Assembly: GCF_001612685.1 (NCBI RefSeq)
Contig: NZ_BDAY01000015.1
Coordinates: forward strand, 124,001-188,000
Direction of reading: 5' to 3'
Length of the DNA: 64,000 nucleotides
Source: Nocardia altamirensis NBRC 108246
GTDB lineage: Bacteria; Actinomycetota; Actinomycetes; Mycobacteriales; Mycobacteriaceae
Of the stretch, positions 33,152 through 42,071 are shown piece by piece. Position numbers and translations under genes: made by a program. How positions within the stretch are numbered: position 1 is the stretch's first letter; every line of letters begins with the position of its first letter. The notes under the pieces are model-generated. The model was not told where the DNA came from, searched no databases, and saw nothing but the letters and a program-made list of their open reading frames with translations.

Positions 33152-34018
33152 CTACTGGACGGCATCCTTGCGCTCGTTCCCGACCTCGTGCCGATAGCCG
33201 ACAAGCACGGTGCAGATCAACGACAACGCCACCACAGTTTCGGCGATGAAGAACGAGCCGAAGTCGATCACCGAACCGATGGGTGGCGAGCCAGGCACCG
33301 CGTTGCGCAACGGGATCATCGCGAACAGCACCGCGGCCATCAAGGTGTTGGCGGGCCAGATCAGCCCGCGCTTGCCGGAAAGCACGTAGAACGCCGCCGT
33401 CCCCGCCGCGAGCGCCAGCCCGAGCATCAGCACCATCACGAACAGCGCGAAAGTCAGCGACGCGGTCGACCTGGACACGGTGACGACCGTGCCGATCGCA
33501 TCGCCGCGCTGCTCGTCATCGATCTTCGGCAGGATCTTGAAGAAGGCATCGAGGCTGTACAGGCTGATCACCATCGGCACGGGCCGGTCACCGCTCGCCG
33601 CGGCGGCATCGATGTTCACGCGGTACTTGTCGAACGGGTAGTCGGTGATCATCCCGCCGCCGCCCATCGCGATCCTGACCTCGGAGGCCGAGATCGTCTC
33701 GCCTGCCTTGGCCAGGATCGGCTCGGGTTTCACGCCGTAGAGGTCGATCGTGGTGTCGGCGCGGAACCGGCCGAGCTCATCGGCCAAGGCACCGCGCGGC
33801 ATCGGCGTCACCTGGACAGACATTTCCTGCAGGGCGGCGTCGATCTGGATCACCACCACGTCGAGATCGACGCGGTCGGCGTCGTCGAGATGGCCGATCA
33901 GGTGCACCGTCTGCACATGATCCTTCTGCAGCTGATAGAGCGTGAGACTGACGACGATCGCGACGGCGACCACCAGGACGGCCGCCAGCGCGGCGAAGGT
34001 CTTCCGGAATCTCGTCAC
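33152..34018 (-). CDS. DUF4436 family membrane protein
   Basis: A 288-residue protein starting at GTG 34018, chosen because GGAG lies 6 nt upstream; an ATG 51 bp further upstream lies inside a hairpin. Topology: one N-terminal helix (FAALAAVLVVAVAIVVSLTLY), a soluble beta-rich domain of about 150 residues with VDLDVVVIQID and PFDKYRVNID, then three C-terminal helices (LTFALFVMVLMLGLALAAG, IWPANTLMAAVLFAMIPL, IAETVVALSLICTVLVG). This layout and the DxxYPFDKY motif fit DUF4436 proteins, which have no defined function. Confidence 0.8.
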   Translation of the reverse strand: MTRFRKTFAALAAVLVVAVAIVVSLTLYQLQKDHVQTVHLIGHLDDADRVDLDVVVIQIDAALQEMSVQVTPMPRGALADELGRFRADTTIDLYGVKPEPILAKAGETISASEVRIAMGGGGMITDYPFDKYRVNIDAAAASGDRPVPMVISLYSLDAFFKILPKIDDEQRGDAIGTVVTVSRSTASLTFALFVMVLMLGLALAAGTAAFYVLSGKRGLIWPANTLMAAVLFAMIPLRNAVPGSPPIGSVIDFGSFFIAETVVALSLICTVLVGYRHEVGNERKDAVQ

Positions 34019-34032
34019 GCTCGTCTCCAGCC

Positions 34033-34069
34033 ATGGTGTGGTGGTGCGAAACAGCAACCACCACACCAT
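34033..34069 (-). promoter_or_regulatory. perfect hairpin/palindrome in 5' leader of DUF4436 gene
   Basis: A 13-bp perfect repeat ATGGTGTGGTGGT / ACCACCACACCAT with an 11-nt loop, ending 14 nt before the GTG start and just ahead of the Shine-Dalgarno sequence. It is either an operator or an mRNA hairpin. The preceding PPOX gene ends only 45 bp upstream on the same strand (stop 34115-34117), so it could also be that gene's terminator. Confidence 0.6.
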
Positions 34070-34114
34070 AAGGGCCGCCCAGCTACGCCGCGGCGAACGA
34101 GCGGTGTGTCGAGG

Positions 34115-34807
34115 TCAGCGCACCGGCAGCAGCACGGTTTCGGCCCGGTCGAGCACGTCGCTCGGCACCGGGATGCCCGGCTCGAGGTCGGGCGAATCGA
34201 TCGGCTCGCCCCACACCTGGCGCACCGGCAGCACACCCGACCACACCCCGCCCGCGGCGATATCCGCCGGATCGTCGCCGGGGCCGCCCGCGCGGATCTT
34301 CACCGAAGCCTCGGCGAGGTCGAGCGCGAGCACCATGGTCGCCGCCAACTCCTTCTTGTTCGGCGGCCGCACCCGCGCCCACGCGCCGGGCGCGGCATGC
34401 TCGGTGATCACCCGGAGCGCGTGCAGCCGCTCAGCGGTGTCGGTGATCTCCGCCGCGCGGCCGTGCACCACCGCGGAGCGGTAGTTCATCGAAAAGTGCA
34501 TCGCCGAGCGGGCATACACGATGCCGTCGACCAGGGTGATCGCGACCGAGATGTCGCCGGCCAATGCCGCGCGCAGGTTGCCAGCGCCGGTCGAGCCGTG
34601 CAGGTACATGGTGTCGCCGTCGCGTCCGTAGATGGTGGGCAGCACCACCGGCGCACCGCCGAGCACCACGCCGAGGTGGCAGATCATCCCTGCGTCGAGC
34701 ACCGCTTCCAGATCGGCTCGATCGCTGCGTCCACGTTCCTTCGACCGGGTCAGCGTGCTGCGCGGGGTCGACGACAGCGGGGTTCTTGGATCGGCTGAAT
34801 GGGTCAT
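34115..34807 (-). CDS. pyridoxamine 5'-phosphate oxidase family (FMN split-barrel) protein
   Basis: A 230-residue protein of the flavin-nucleotide-binding split-barrel type: LDAGMICHLGVVLGGAPVVLPTIYGRDGDTMYLHGST (about 39-75) and VYARSAMHFSMNYRSAVVHG are the FMN-contact strands seen in this subgroup (PPOX class, FPB-like). It is divergent from the MocR regulator, as expected when the regulator controls a B6-related gene. A TATAGT -10 on the minus strand (34833-34838) would give a short leader. The actual reaction (B6, F420 or heme-type ligand) cannot be decided. Confidence 0.87.
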   Translation of the reverse strand: MTHSADPRTPLSSTPRSTLTRSKERGRSDRADLEAVLDAGMICHLGVVLGGAPVVLPTIYGRDGDTMYLHGSTGAGNLRAALAGDISVAITLVDGIVYARSAMHFSMNYRSAVVHGRAAEITDTAERLHALRVITEHAAPGAWARVRPPNKKELAATMVLALDLAEASVKIRAGGPGDDPADIAAGGVWSGVLPVRQVWGEPIDSPDLEPGIPVPSDVLDRAETVLLPVR

Positions 34808-34830
34808 AAGACCAGGATCGAGTGTCGAGT

Positions 34831-34847
34831 GGCACTATAGAAGTACC
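34831..34847. promoter_or_regulatory. shared promoter/operator of the MocR-PPOX divergent pair
   Basis: GGCACTATAGAAGTACC forms an imperfect palindrome (GGNACT-N5-AGTNCC) and contains TATA-type -10 sequences for both directions (TATAGA rightward, TATAGT leftward). A MocR-type regulator bound here would control its own gene and the PPOX gene. Confidence 0.5.
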
Positions 34848-34887
34848 AATTCGAGAAAATTTGAACAGTCCATTCACGAGGTGACCA

Positions 34888-36258
34888 GTGCTCGACGAAC
34901 TCCCCATCACGCTCGACCGCGCCCGCTCGGAACCGCTGTCGGTGCAGGTGGCTGCGAGTCTGCGGAACGCGGCAAGCAATGGACTGCTGCGCGGCGGCGA
35001 CCGGCTGCCGTCCTCCCGCTCGCTGGCCGACCGGCTCGGCGTGAGCCGCACCGTCATCGCCGCGGCCTACGACCAACTGCACGCCGAGGGCTGGATCAGC
35101 GGCAAACGCGGGTCCGGCACCTACCTGACCACCGCACCACCCACCACACCCGCGCGCACGATCGTCCACAACGGGGTTGGTATCGGCCCAGCGCTGCTGG
35201 ATCTGGAACCCGGCGCACCGTGCACCGACGCCATCGACCGGCCCGCCTGGCGCCGGGCCTGGCGCGCCGCCGCCGACGCCTCCCCGCTGGTCCGCAAAGA
35301 CCGTGCGGGCGAGGCGGAATTCCGCACCGCGATCATCGAACACCTGCTCCGGCATCGCGGGCTCGGCGCAGGCACCGAAACGATGCTGCTCGCCACCGCC
35401 GGAACCAGTTCCGCGGTAAGCGAACTCGCGGCCGCCCTGCTTCGTCCCGGCGACAGCGTCGCGATGGAGGACCCCGGATATCAACGTGCCGCAGGCGCTT
35501 TCCGCGCCGCAGGAGTCCACGTGCACCCTGTTCCGGTCGACGCGGCAGGCCTGCGGGTCGATCTGCTTCCGCCGCACATCAAGGCCGTGTATTGCACACC
35601 GGGACACCAGTTTCCGCTGGGTCCCCGCTTGCCTGCCGCCCGCCGCGTCGAGCTCGTCGACCACGCACGGCGGGCTGACCTGCTGATCATCGAGGACGAC
35701 TACGACGGCGAATTGCGTTACGACGCCGCGCCATTGCCACTACTGGCGGCGATGGCGCCGGACGTGGTAGTCCACCTCGGCACCACGAGCAAGATCCTCT
35801 CGCCGAGTCTCGGCGTCGGCTGGCTGGTCGCCGCGCCGGAGATCACCGACGCGATCGTCGCGTATCGGCAGCGCACCGGGACCAGTCCGAGTCCGGCGGG
35901 CCAACAGGTGTTCGTCGCGCTGGCCGCGCACGGCGATCTGGCCAGGCACCTGCGCAGACTGCGCAGGGAGCTGCCGCCACGGCGAGCCTTCGTCGTCACC
36001 GAACTCCGCCGCCGCGGGCTCGACGTGCTCGGCGACGACGCCGGTTCCCATGTGGTGGTGCCGCTGCCCTCGGCCGACGCGGAGGAACGCGCGGTGGCCG
36101 CCGCACAGGCGCAAGGGGTCGGCCTCGACCCGCTGATGCGCCATCACCTCGGCCCGGAACGGCACCACTTCGGTGTCGCCCTCGGCTACACCGCGCTGTC
36201 GTGGCCGGACCTGGCCGTTGCGGTGCCGATCGCCGCCGCGTGCCTGGCCCGGCCGTAG
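34888..36258 (+). CDS. MocR/PdxR-type GntR regulator with aminotransferase domain
   Basis: A 456-residue protein. Residues 12-80 form a GntR winged helix (GLLRGGDRLPSSRSLADRLGVSRTVIAAAYDQLHAEGWI). Residues 100-456 are a fold-type I aminotransferase domain with EDDYDGELRYD (269-279; PLP-ring Asp and Tyr) and the PLP-binding Lys302 in HLGTTSKILSPSLGVGW. Most MocR proteins use PLP as an effector, and PdxR proteins activate vitamin B6 genes. The start GTG 34888 is preceded by GAGGTG. The aminotransferase residues are intact, so PLP binding is expected. Confidence 0.9.
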   Translation: MLDELPITLDRARSEPLSVQVAASLRNAASNGLLRGGDRLPSSRSLADRLGVSRTVIAAAYDQLHAEGWISGKRGSGTYLTTAPPTTPARTIVHNGVGIGPALLDLEPGAPCTDAIDRPAWRRAWRAAADASPLVRKDRAGEAEFRTAIIEHLLRHRGLGAGTETMLLATAGTSSAVSELAAALLRPGDSVAMEDPGYQRAAGAFRAAGVHVHPVPVDAAGLRVDLLPPHIKAVYCTPGHQFPLGPRLPAARRVELVDHARRADLLIIEDDYDGELRYDAAPLPLLAAMAPDVVVHLGTTSKILSPSLGVGWLVAAPEITDAIVAYRQRTGTSPSPAGQQVFVALAAHGDLARHLRRLRRELPPRRAFVVTELRRRGLDVLGDDAGSHVVVPLPSADAEERAVAAAQAQGVGLDPLMRHHLGPERHHFGVALGYTALSWPDLAVAVPIAAACLARP

Positions 36259-36261
36259 CAT
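36256..36261 (+). promoter_or_regulatory. leaderless -10 element (TAGCAT) for DUF2630 gene
   Basis: TAGCAT overlaps the stop codon of the MocR gene and stands 7 nt before ATG 36269; there is no Shine-Dalgarno sequence. Confidence 0.5.
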
Positions 36262-36268
36262 GGTCGGC

Positions 36269-36514
36269 ATGACCGAACAGGATGTGCTGGCCAGGATCAA
36301 AGCCCTCGTCGATCAGGAGCACGAGCTCCGCGCACAGGCCTCGAAGGGCACCTTGGACCCCAAGGTGGAACGCCAGCAGCTCGCTGAGCTCGAGGTGATG
36401 CTCGACCAGGCCTGGGATCTGCTGCGACACCGCAGGGCACGCATCGATCAAGGTGAGTCGCCCGATACCGCGGAACCGAGCTCGCCAGGACAGGTCGAGG
36501 GCTACCTGCAGTAG
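36269..36514 (+). CDS. DUF2630 family small protein
   Basis: An 81-residue protein starting at ATG 36269 (an ATG 9 nt upstream is possible). It is all-helical and charged: MTEQDVLARIKALVDQEHEL, then VERQQLAELEVMLDQAWDLLRHRRARIDQGESPD and the characteristic ending VEGYLQ. These match the DUF2630 family of small cytoplasmic actinobacterial proteins with no known role. The leaderless -10 at 36256 supports this start. The FAD reductase gene begins 8 bp after the stop. Confidence 0.85.
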   Translation: MTEQDVLARIKALVDQEHELRAQASKGTLDPKVERQQLAELEVMLDQAWDLLRHRRARIDQGESPDTAEPSSPGQVEGYLQ

Positions 36515-36522
36515 TCGCGATC

Positions 36523-37959
36523 ATGTCGAGTGCACCTACCGAATACGACGTCATCGTGGTCGGTGGCGGGCCCGCAGGCGAGAACGCCGCGGCCTACGCC
36601 ATCGCCGGGAGCGACCGCACCGCGGTGATCGTGGAACGCGAACTCGTCGGCGGCGAATGTTCCTACTGGGCCTGCGTTCCCAGCAAGGCCCTGCTGCGGC
36701 CGGGGCACGTGCTGTCCGCCGCGCGCGCCATGGACGGGATCACCGCGACCGGCCTCGACGTCGAGGCCGTGCTGCGCAGGCGCGACTCCTTCGTCCACGA
36801 CCTCGACGACGCGTCGCAGGTGCAGTGGGCCAACGACACTCGCATCGACGTCGTCCGCGGCACCGGCAGGCTCGTCGGAGAGCGGCAGGTCGAGGTCGAC
36901 GGCACGGTGCTGCGGGCCAGGCATGCGGTGGTGCTGGCCACCGGCACCCGCGCGAGCGTTCCCGACGTGCCGGGCCTGCGCGACGCGCTGCCGTGGATCT
37001 CCCGCGACGCCACCAATCTGCACGAGGTCCCGCAGCGCGTGGTGATCATCGGCGGCGGCGTGGTGGCCTGCGAGGCGGCCACCTGGCTTGCGTCGCTCGG
37101 CGCATCCGTCACCATGATCGTGCGCGGCGCGGCGGTGCTCGCCAACGCCGAACCGTTCGCGAGCGAACGCGTCGTCGCCGCACTGGAATCGAGCGGCGTC
37201 AAGGTCGCGCTCGGCACCGAACCGACGGCCGTGCACCGTCCCGATGCCAAGGACACCGGCGAAGGTCGCATCCACGGCGGCGCGGTCACCGTGCGACTGC
37301 GCAGCGCCGACGGCGACACCGAGCTCGAGGCCGACGAGATCATCGTGGCCGCGGGCCGCACACCGGCCACCGAGGGCCTGAACCTGGCCGCGGTCGGACT
37401 GCCGGACGGCTACGTGTCCGTCGACGACCACCTGACCGCCCGCGACGTGCCAGGCGACTGGCTCTACTGCGTCGGCGACCTGAATCACCGTGCGGCCCTG
37501 ACGCATATGGGCAAGTACCAGGCGCGGGTGTGCGGCGACGTGATCGCGGCCCGCGCCGAGGGCAAACCACTCACCGACCCGAAGTTCACCGCGAGCGCCG
37601 ACCACAGCCAAGTGCCCCAGGTGGTCTACACCGCCCCCGAGGTCGCGTCCGTCGGGCTGACCGAGGCGGCCGCCCGCAAAGCGGGCCACTCGGTCGAGAC
37701 AGTAGAGCTCGACATCGCAATCGCCGGATCCGCGTTGGCCCGCAACGATTTCGCGGGCCACGCAAAGCTGGTCATCGACACCACCACCGACACCCTCCTC
37801 GGCGCGACCTTCGTCGGCCCCGAGGCAGGCGAACAACTACACGCGGCCACCATCGCGGTCGTCGGCAAGGTGCCGCTGGCAACCCTGTGGCACGCAGTTC
37901 CCGCGTTTCCGGCCGTGAGCGAGTTCTGGTTACGTCTGTTGGAGGCGCGGCGCGCGTAG
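36523..37959 (+). CDS. class I pyridine nucleotide-disulfide oxidoreductase (mercuric reductase/LPD family)
   Basis: A 478-residue flavoprotein. FAD loop VVGGGPAGENAA (12-23); redox-active disulfide Cys46/Cys51 in GGECSYWACVPSK; NAD(P) loop VVIIGGGVVACEAATWLASLG; second FAD motif YCVGDLN. The C-terminal dimer domain has HAVPAFPAVSE, where canonical dihydrolipoamide dehydrogenases carry HxHPTxSE; the usual catalytic His position differs, which is a feature of an actinobacterial subgroup. The substrate may be a low-molecular-weight disulfide or quinone; unknown. It is probably transcribed with the DUF2630 gene. Confidence 0.88.
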   Translation: MSSAPTEYDVIVVGGGPAGENAAAYAIAGSDRTAVIVERELVGGECSYWACVPSKALLRPGHVLSAARAMDGITATGLDVEAVLRRRDSFVHDLDDASQVQWANDTRIDVVRGTGRLVGERQVEVDGTVLRARHAVVLATGTRASVPDVPGLRDALPWISRDATNLHEVPQRVVIIGGGVVACEAATWLASLGASVTMIVRGAAVLANAEPFASERVVAALESSGVKVALGTEPTAVHRPDAKDTGEGRIHGGAVTVRLRSADGDTELEADEIIVAAGRTPATEGLNLAAVGLPDGYVSVDDHLTARDVPGDWLYCVGDLNHRAALTHMGKYQARVCGDVIAARAEGKPLTDPKFTASADHSQVPQVVYTAPEVASVGLTEAAARKAGHSVETVELDIAIAGSALARNDFAGHAKLVIDTTTDTLLGATFVGPEAGEQLHAATIAVVGKVPLATLWHAVPAFPAVSEFWLRLLEARRA

Positions 37960-37960
37960 C

Positions 37961-37966
37961 TACCAT
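37961..37966 (+). promoter_or_regulatory. leaderless -10 element (TACCAT) for carboxylesterase gene
   Basis: TACCAT begins 2 bp after the reductase stop and is followed by 6 nt and ATG 37973. Confidence 0.45.
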
Positions 37967-37972
37967 CGGTGG

Positions 37973-39478
37973 ATGGTGGCATCGACGGATATCCAGACCG
38001 CCGACGGAGTCGTGCGCGGTCGTCGTGGCCGCCGCGTGTTGCGCTGGCGGTCCCTGCCCTACGCGGCCCCTCCGGTGGGTGACTTGCGGTTTCGGGCTCC
38101 ACAACCGGTTACGCGGTGGGCCGGGGTTCGCGAGAGCACCGAGTTCGGGTTCGCGGCGATGCAGCATCGGGCAGGTGCGCGGGTCGGGCCGCGTAGCTAC
38201 CAGCCGACTGCAGAGGATGCGCTGACACTGAATGTCACCGTGCCGACGACCCCGTCGAGCACACCGCGCCCGGTGCTCGTCTTCATCCACGGCGGCGGCT
38301 ACCTCACTGGCACGTCGGCGCTCGCGCTGTACTCCGGCGGGCGGCTCGCGGTGCGCGGGGACGTCGTGCTGGTGTCGCTGAATTATCGGCTCGGCGCGTT
38401 CGGCTACGTCGATTTCGGTGAGTTCTCCACGCCGGACCACGATTTCGAGTCGAATCTCGGCTTGCGCGACCAGGTCGCGGCGTTGGCGTGGGTGCGCACG
38501 AATATCGCCGCGTTCGGCGGCGATCCCGACAATGTGACCGTCTTCGGCGAGTCTGCGGGTGCGCACGCGGTGCTCAGTCTGCTGGCCACGCCCGCCGCGA
38601 AAGGTCTTTTCCATCAGGCCATTTCGCAGAGCCCGCCGGCCGACTGGGCGATGACCGCCGCGGATGCCCGCGCCTTCGCCCTGCGCTGCGTCGACAAGCT
38701 CGGCGCGACGCCGGACACCGCGGCGAAGGCGCTGCTGACGGCGAGCGCCAACGATATTCGCCGGGCCGTCGACCGCACCAGCAATCGGGTGCTGCGCGAA
38801 CGGCGCGGCCTGTTCCCCATCGCCCCGGTGGTCGACGGCGATTTTCTCCCGCAGGCGCCCATCGATGCGATCGCCGAGGGCAACGCCCACCGCGTTCCGC
38901 TCATCATCGGCACGAACCGGGACGAGGGCACGCTGTTCGCGAAGTTCGCCGACTCGCTGCCGACCACGCCGGACCGCCTCCGCGCCGCGGTGGGCGACGA
39001 CGCCGAATCTCGCATCGCGGCAACATATCCCGGTTATCCGGCGGCCAAGGCCGCGGTGCGAGCCGGTGGCGACTTCGTCTTCTGGCGCCCGTCGGTCACC
39101 GTGATGGCCGGACACAGCCGCTATGCGCCGACCTACGCCTACCGCTACGACTTCACGCCGCGCGCGGCACAGCTCGCCGGTCTCGGCTCGACGCACGCCT
39201 CCGACCTGATCCCGGTCTTCGGATTCGGCGAATCGCCTGCCGGCCGCGCCATTACCGCGCCCGGCGGTCGCCGTGGCCTGCGGGCCGTCACCGACCAGTT
39301 CCAGGACAACTGGCTGGCCTTCGCTCGCACCGGCGCGCCGCTGCCGTCCTGGCCCGCCTACACCGAGGACAGCCGCACCACCATGATCATCGACTCCCCC
39401 GCCCGGCTCGAGCACGATCCGGACAAGGCCAAACGCCTTGCCTGGCAAGGTGTCCGAGTACCGACCCTGACTACTTGA
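37973..39478 (+). CDS. type B carboxylesterase
   Basis: A 501-residue alpha/beta-hydrolase of the cholinesterase-like family. The oxyanion hole HGGGY is at 106-110 and the nucleophile Ser194 in GESAGA. The acid lies in NRDEGTLF and the His in STHASDLIPVFG. The N-terminus GVVRGRRGRRVLRWRSLPYAAPPVGDLRFRAP is the typical family entry region. No signal peptide, so cytoplasmic hydrolysis of carboxylic esters is expected. Its 3' end overlaps the convergent glycosylase gene by 8 bp. Confidence 0.92.
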   Translation: MVASTDIQTADGVVRGRRGRRVLRWRSLPYAAPPVGDLRFRAPQPVTRWAGVRESTEFGFAAMQHRAGARVGPRSYQPTAEDALTLNVTVPTTPSSTPRPVLVFIHGGGYLTGTSALALYSGGRLAVRGDVVLVSLNYRLGAFGYVDFGEFSTPDHDFESNLGLRDQVAALAWVRTNIAAFGGDPDNVTVFGESAGAHAVLSLLATPAAKGLFHQAISQSPPADWAMTAADARAFALRCVDKLGATPDTAAKALLTASANDIRRAVDRTSNRVLRERRGLFPIAPVVDGDFLPQAPIDAIAEGNAHRVPLIIGTNRDEGTLFAKFADSLPTTPDRLRAAVGDDAESRIAATYPGYPAAKAAVRAGGDFVFWRPSVTVMAGHSRYAPTYAYRYDFTPRAAQLAGLGSTHASDLIPVFGFGESPAGRAITAPGGRRGLRAVTDQFQDNWLAFARTGAPLPSWPAYTEDSRTTMIIDSPARLEHDPDKAKRLAWQGVRVPTLTT

Positions 39479-40340
39479 GTAGCCTGGACATCCTGCGGTC
39501 GGCGAGGATCTTCCCGCCGGTCTGACAGGTCGGGCAGTACTGGAAGGAACGCTCGGCGTAGGAGACCTCGCGGATGGTGTCACCGCAGACCGGGCACGGC
39601 AGGCCGGTGCGCGCGTGCACCTGCATGCCCGACCGTTTCTCGCCCTTCAGGCGGGCGGCATCCTGGCCGACGGAGCGCTGGACCGCATCGGTGAGCACCG
39701 CACGCATGGCCGCGTACAGCTCCGAGACCTTCGCCGCCGCCATGGTTTTCGTATTGGCGAACGGCGAGACCCGTGCGGTGTGCAGGATCTCGTCGGAGTA
39801 GGCGTTGCCGATACCTGCCAGCAGGGTCTGGTCGACTATCGCAGTCTTGATCCGCTGCGAAGTGCCGCGCAGGATCTCGGTGAACTGCTCCTCGGTCAGC
39901 TCGAGCGCGTCCGGACCGAGCCGCGCGATGCCCGGCACCAGCTTCGGGTCGTCGACGATGTAGACCGCGAGCCGCTTCTTGGTGCCTGCCTCGGTGAGGT
40001 CGATGGCGGGCGTCGCGCCCTCCGGGGTGAAGAAGTGCACCCGCAACGCCAAGGGGCTCTTGCCGCCCGGCTTGGGCGGCGTCTGACTCGGTTCATCGAT
40101 CCAGCGCAGCCAGCCACCCCTGGACAGATGGGTGATCATCCAGATCTCGCCGCACTGCATCCCGAGGAACTTCCCCCAGCGACCGGCACCGGTGACGTCC
40201 CGCCCGGACAGCGCCGTCACCGGCGGATCGAAGGTCTTCACAGCGCTCAATGCCGCCACATCCACGCGCCCGACCACCGCGCCGACCGCATGTTCCCGCA
40301 GAAACTGCGCCAGCGCCTCCACCTCAGGTAGTTCGGGCAC
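39471..40340 (-). CDS. Fpg/Nei family DNA glycosylase/AP lyase
   Basis: A 289-residue protein starting PELPEVEAL after the initiator (GTG 40340). The catalytic N-terminal Pro and Glu3 are present, with the helix-two-turn-helix segment LLAGIGNAYSDEILHTARVSPF and a C-terminal zinc finger with Cys249, Cys252, Cys269 and Cys272 (CPVC ... CPTC). It removes oxidised bases and nicks the strand by beta/delta elimination. Fpg versus Nei preference cannot be told with certainty from the motifs. A TAACCT -10 lies 6 nt before the GTG (40347-40352, minus strand), suggesting a leaderless mRNA. Confidence 0.92.
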   Translation of the reverse strand: MPELPEVEALAQFLREHAVGAVVGRVDVAALSAVKTFDPPVTALSGRDVTGAGRWGKFLGMQCGEIWMITHLSRGGWLRWIDEPSQTPPKPGGKSPLALRVHFFTPEGATPAIDLTEAGTKKRLAVYIVDDPKLVPGIARLGPDALELTEEQFTEILRGTSQRIKTAIVDQTLLAGIGNAYSDEILHTARVSPFANTKTMAAAKVSELYAAMRAVLTDAVQRSVGQDAARLKGEKRSGMQVHARTGLPCPVCGDTIREVSYAERSFQYCPTCQTGGKILADRRMSRLLK

Positions 40341-40471
40341 ACGCCAAGGTTACCGACGACCACCGACAACCACAGGTCTGTCGCGCCCGACGCACCGGCG
40401 ACCGGTGCGCGTCGCGAACGCTCAGCTTCGTCCTGACCACTCTGGCGGCTGTGCCTTCGGTTCGCTCACGC

Positions 40472-41227
40472 TCACAGAACGCCGTGCGGAGCGCCATCGC
40501 GCAGGAGATAGACGTCGAAGATCCACCCCTTGCGCGCCCGCAGCTCGGCGCGGCGGCGCACGATCTCGTCTTCGACCTCGCGCAACGGCCCCTCGATCAA
40601 CGTCTCGTCCGGCATCCCCAGGTAGGCGCCCCACCAAATGTGCACGTCCGCGCCGGGCACCTCGGTGAACGAGCAGTCGCCGTCGAGCAGCACGACCGCC
40701 GAACCGTCGAGCCCGTCGGCCCGCAGCCGCCGGCCGGTGGTCACCTGCACCGGCTCGCCGATGCGATGCAGCACCATCCGATGCCTGGCCGCCAGCGCCT
40801 GCACGCTGGTGACACCGGGAATCACCGCGTACTCGAACCGCACCTGCCCGCGCGCAAGCACCCGCTCGATCATCCGCAATGTGCTGTCGTACAGCGAGGG
40901 ATCACCCCACACCAGGATCCCGCCGATCCCGTCGGCCTGCGCGAAGGCGGCCTCGAGCACCGTGGACCTGCGCTCGTGCCAATCCTCGACCACCCCTTGA
41001 TAATCCGCGGGTGCCCGGTCCCGAGGCGGGTCGGCGATATCGACGATCCGATAGGGCCGATCGACATGCTCAGCCAGGATCGCCGTCCGCACCTCGACGA
41101 GCTCGCGCTTCTCCTCGCCCTTGCCGATCACGAAGAACACGTCGACCTGACGCATCGCCTTGATCGCCTGCACCGTCACCTGGTCGGGATCGCCGGCGCC
41201 GATGCCGATCACATAGAGCATGTGCAT
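40472..41227 (-). CDS. cobF: precorrin-6A synthase (deacetylating)
   Basis: A 251-residue SAM-dependent methyltransferase of the tetrapyrrole family. Start ATG 41227 gives [25 protein letters not shown], with the GIGAGDP loop at the N-terminus. Other motifs: [25 protein letters not shown] and [19 protein letters not shown]. It fits CobF of the aerobic cobalamin pathway, which methylates C1 of precorrin-5 with loss of the acetyl group. Standing alone here, away from other cob genes. It is divergent from thyA; a TAGTCT -10 (41253-41258) overlaps the thyA -10 on the other strand. Confidence 0.9.
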   Translation of the reverse strand: MHMLYVIGIGAGDPDQVTVQAIKAMRQVDVFFVIGKGEEKRELVEVRTAILAEHVDRPYRIVDIADPPRDRAPADYQGVVEDWHERRSTVLEAAFAQADGIGGILVWGDPSLYDSTLRMIERVLARGQVRFEYAVIPGVTSVQALAARHRMVLHRIGEPVQVTTGRRLRADGLDGSAVVLLDGDCSFTEVPGADVHIWWGAYLGMPDETLIEGPLREVEDEIVRRRAELRARKGWIFDVYLLRDGAPHGVL

Positions 41228-41256
41228 GCGCCGAGCTTGCCAGGCCGCAGGAAGAC

Positions 41257-41262
41257 TAGAGT
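41257..41262 (+). promoter_or_regulatory. leaderless -10 element (TAGAGT) for thyA
   Basis: TAGAGT is followed by 8 nt and GTG 41271, with no Shine-Dalgarno sequence. It overlaps the opposite-strand -10 of cobF. Confidence 0.5.
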
Positions 41263-41270
41263 GGCCAGGC

Positions 41271-42071
41271 GTGGCGACCGATACCCAGTACGAGGATTTG
41301 CTCCGGCTGGTGCTGGACTCCGGCACGGCGAAGAAGGATCGCACCGGCACCGGAACGCGCAGCATCTTCGGCCATCAGCTGCGCTACGACCTGTCGGCGG
41401 GCTTCCCACTGATCACCACCAAAAAGGTGCATCTCAAGTCGATCGTCTACGAGTTGCTCTGGTTCCTGCGCGGCGATTCCAACGTGGGCTGGCTGCAGGA
41501 GCACGGCGTCACCATCTGGGACGAATGGGCCGACGCCGACGGCGAACTCGGTCCGGTCTACGGCGTGCAGTGGCGGTCGTGGCCGACGCCGGACGGCATG
41601 CACGTCGACCAGATCTCCGAGGTGCTGCACACGCTGCGCACCAACCCGGACTCCCGGCGCATGCTCGTGTCCGCGTGGAACGTCGCCGAACTCGACAAGA
41701 TGGCGCTGGCGCCGTGCCACGCGTTCTTCCAGTTCTACGTGGCCGACGGCAGGCTGTCCTGCCAGCTGTATCAGCGCAGCGCCGACCTGTTCCTCGGTGT
41801 GCCGTTCAATATCGCCAGCTACGCACTACTCACCTACATGGTGGCCCAGCAGACCGAGCTCGTCCCCGGCGATTTCATCTGGACCGGCGGCGACTGCCAC
41901 ATCTACGACAACCACCTCGATCAGGTCAACGAGCAACTGACCCGCGATCCGTACCCGTTCCCCACACTGCACCTCCGGCCTGCGCCGACCCTGTTCGACT
42001 ACGCCTACGACGACGTGGAAGTGGTTGACTACCAGCATCATCCGGCGATCAAGGCACCGGTGGCGGTGTGA
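41271..42071 (+). CDS. thyA: thymidylate synthase
   Basis: A 266-residue protein of classic ThyA length, starting at GTG 41271 ([18 protein letters not shown] in effect). Motifs: [19 protein letters not shown] (phosphate-binding Arg), [27 protein letters not shown], the nucleophile Cys in [35 protein letters not shown], and [10 protein letters not shown]. It makes dTMP from dUMP using methylene-THF. The TGA overlaps the dfrA GTG, so the thyA-dfrA pair is translationally coupled, matching the recycling of the dihydrofolate it produces. Confidence 0.97.
   Translation: MATDTQYEDLLRLVLDSGTAKKDRTGTGTRSIFGHQLRYDLSAGFPLITTKKVHLKSIVYELLWFLRGDSNVGWLQEHGVTIWDEWADADGELGPVYGVQWRSWPTPDGMHVDQISEVLHTLRTNPDSRRMLVSAWNVAELDKMALAPCHAFFQFYVADGRLSCQLYQRSADLFLGVPFNIASYALLTYMVAQQTELVPGDFIWTGGDCHIYDNHLDQVNEQLTRDPYPFPTLHLRPAPTLFDYAYDDVEVVDYQHHPAIKAPVAV

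Noticed and set aside
36523-37959. Dihydrolipoamide dehydrogenase (lpd) call
   Set aside because: The C-terminal HxHPTxSE pattern is replaced by HAVPAFPAVSE and no E1/E2 genes are near; kept as family-level call only.
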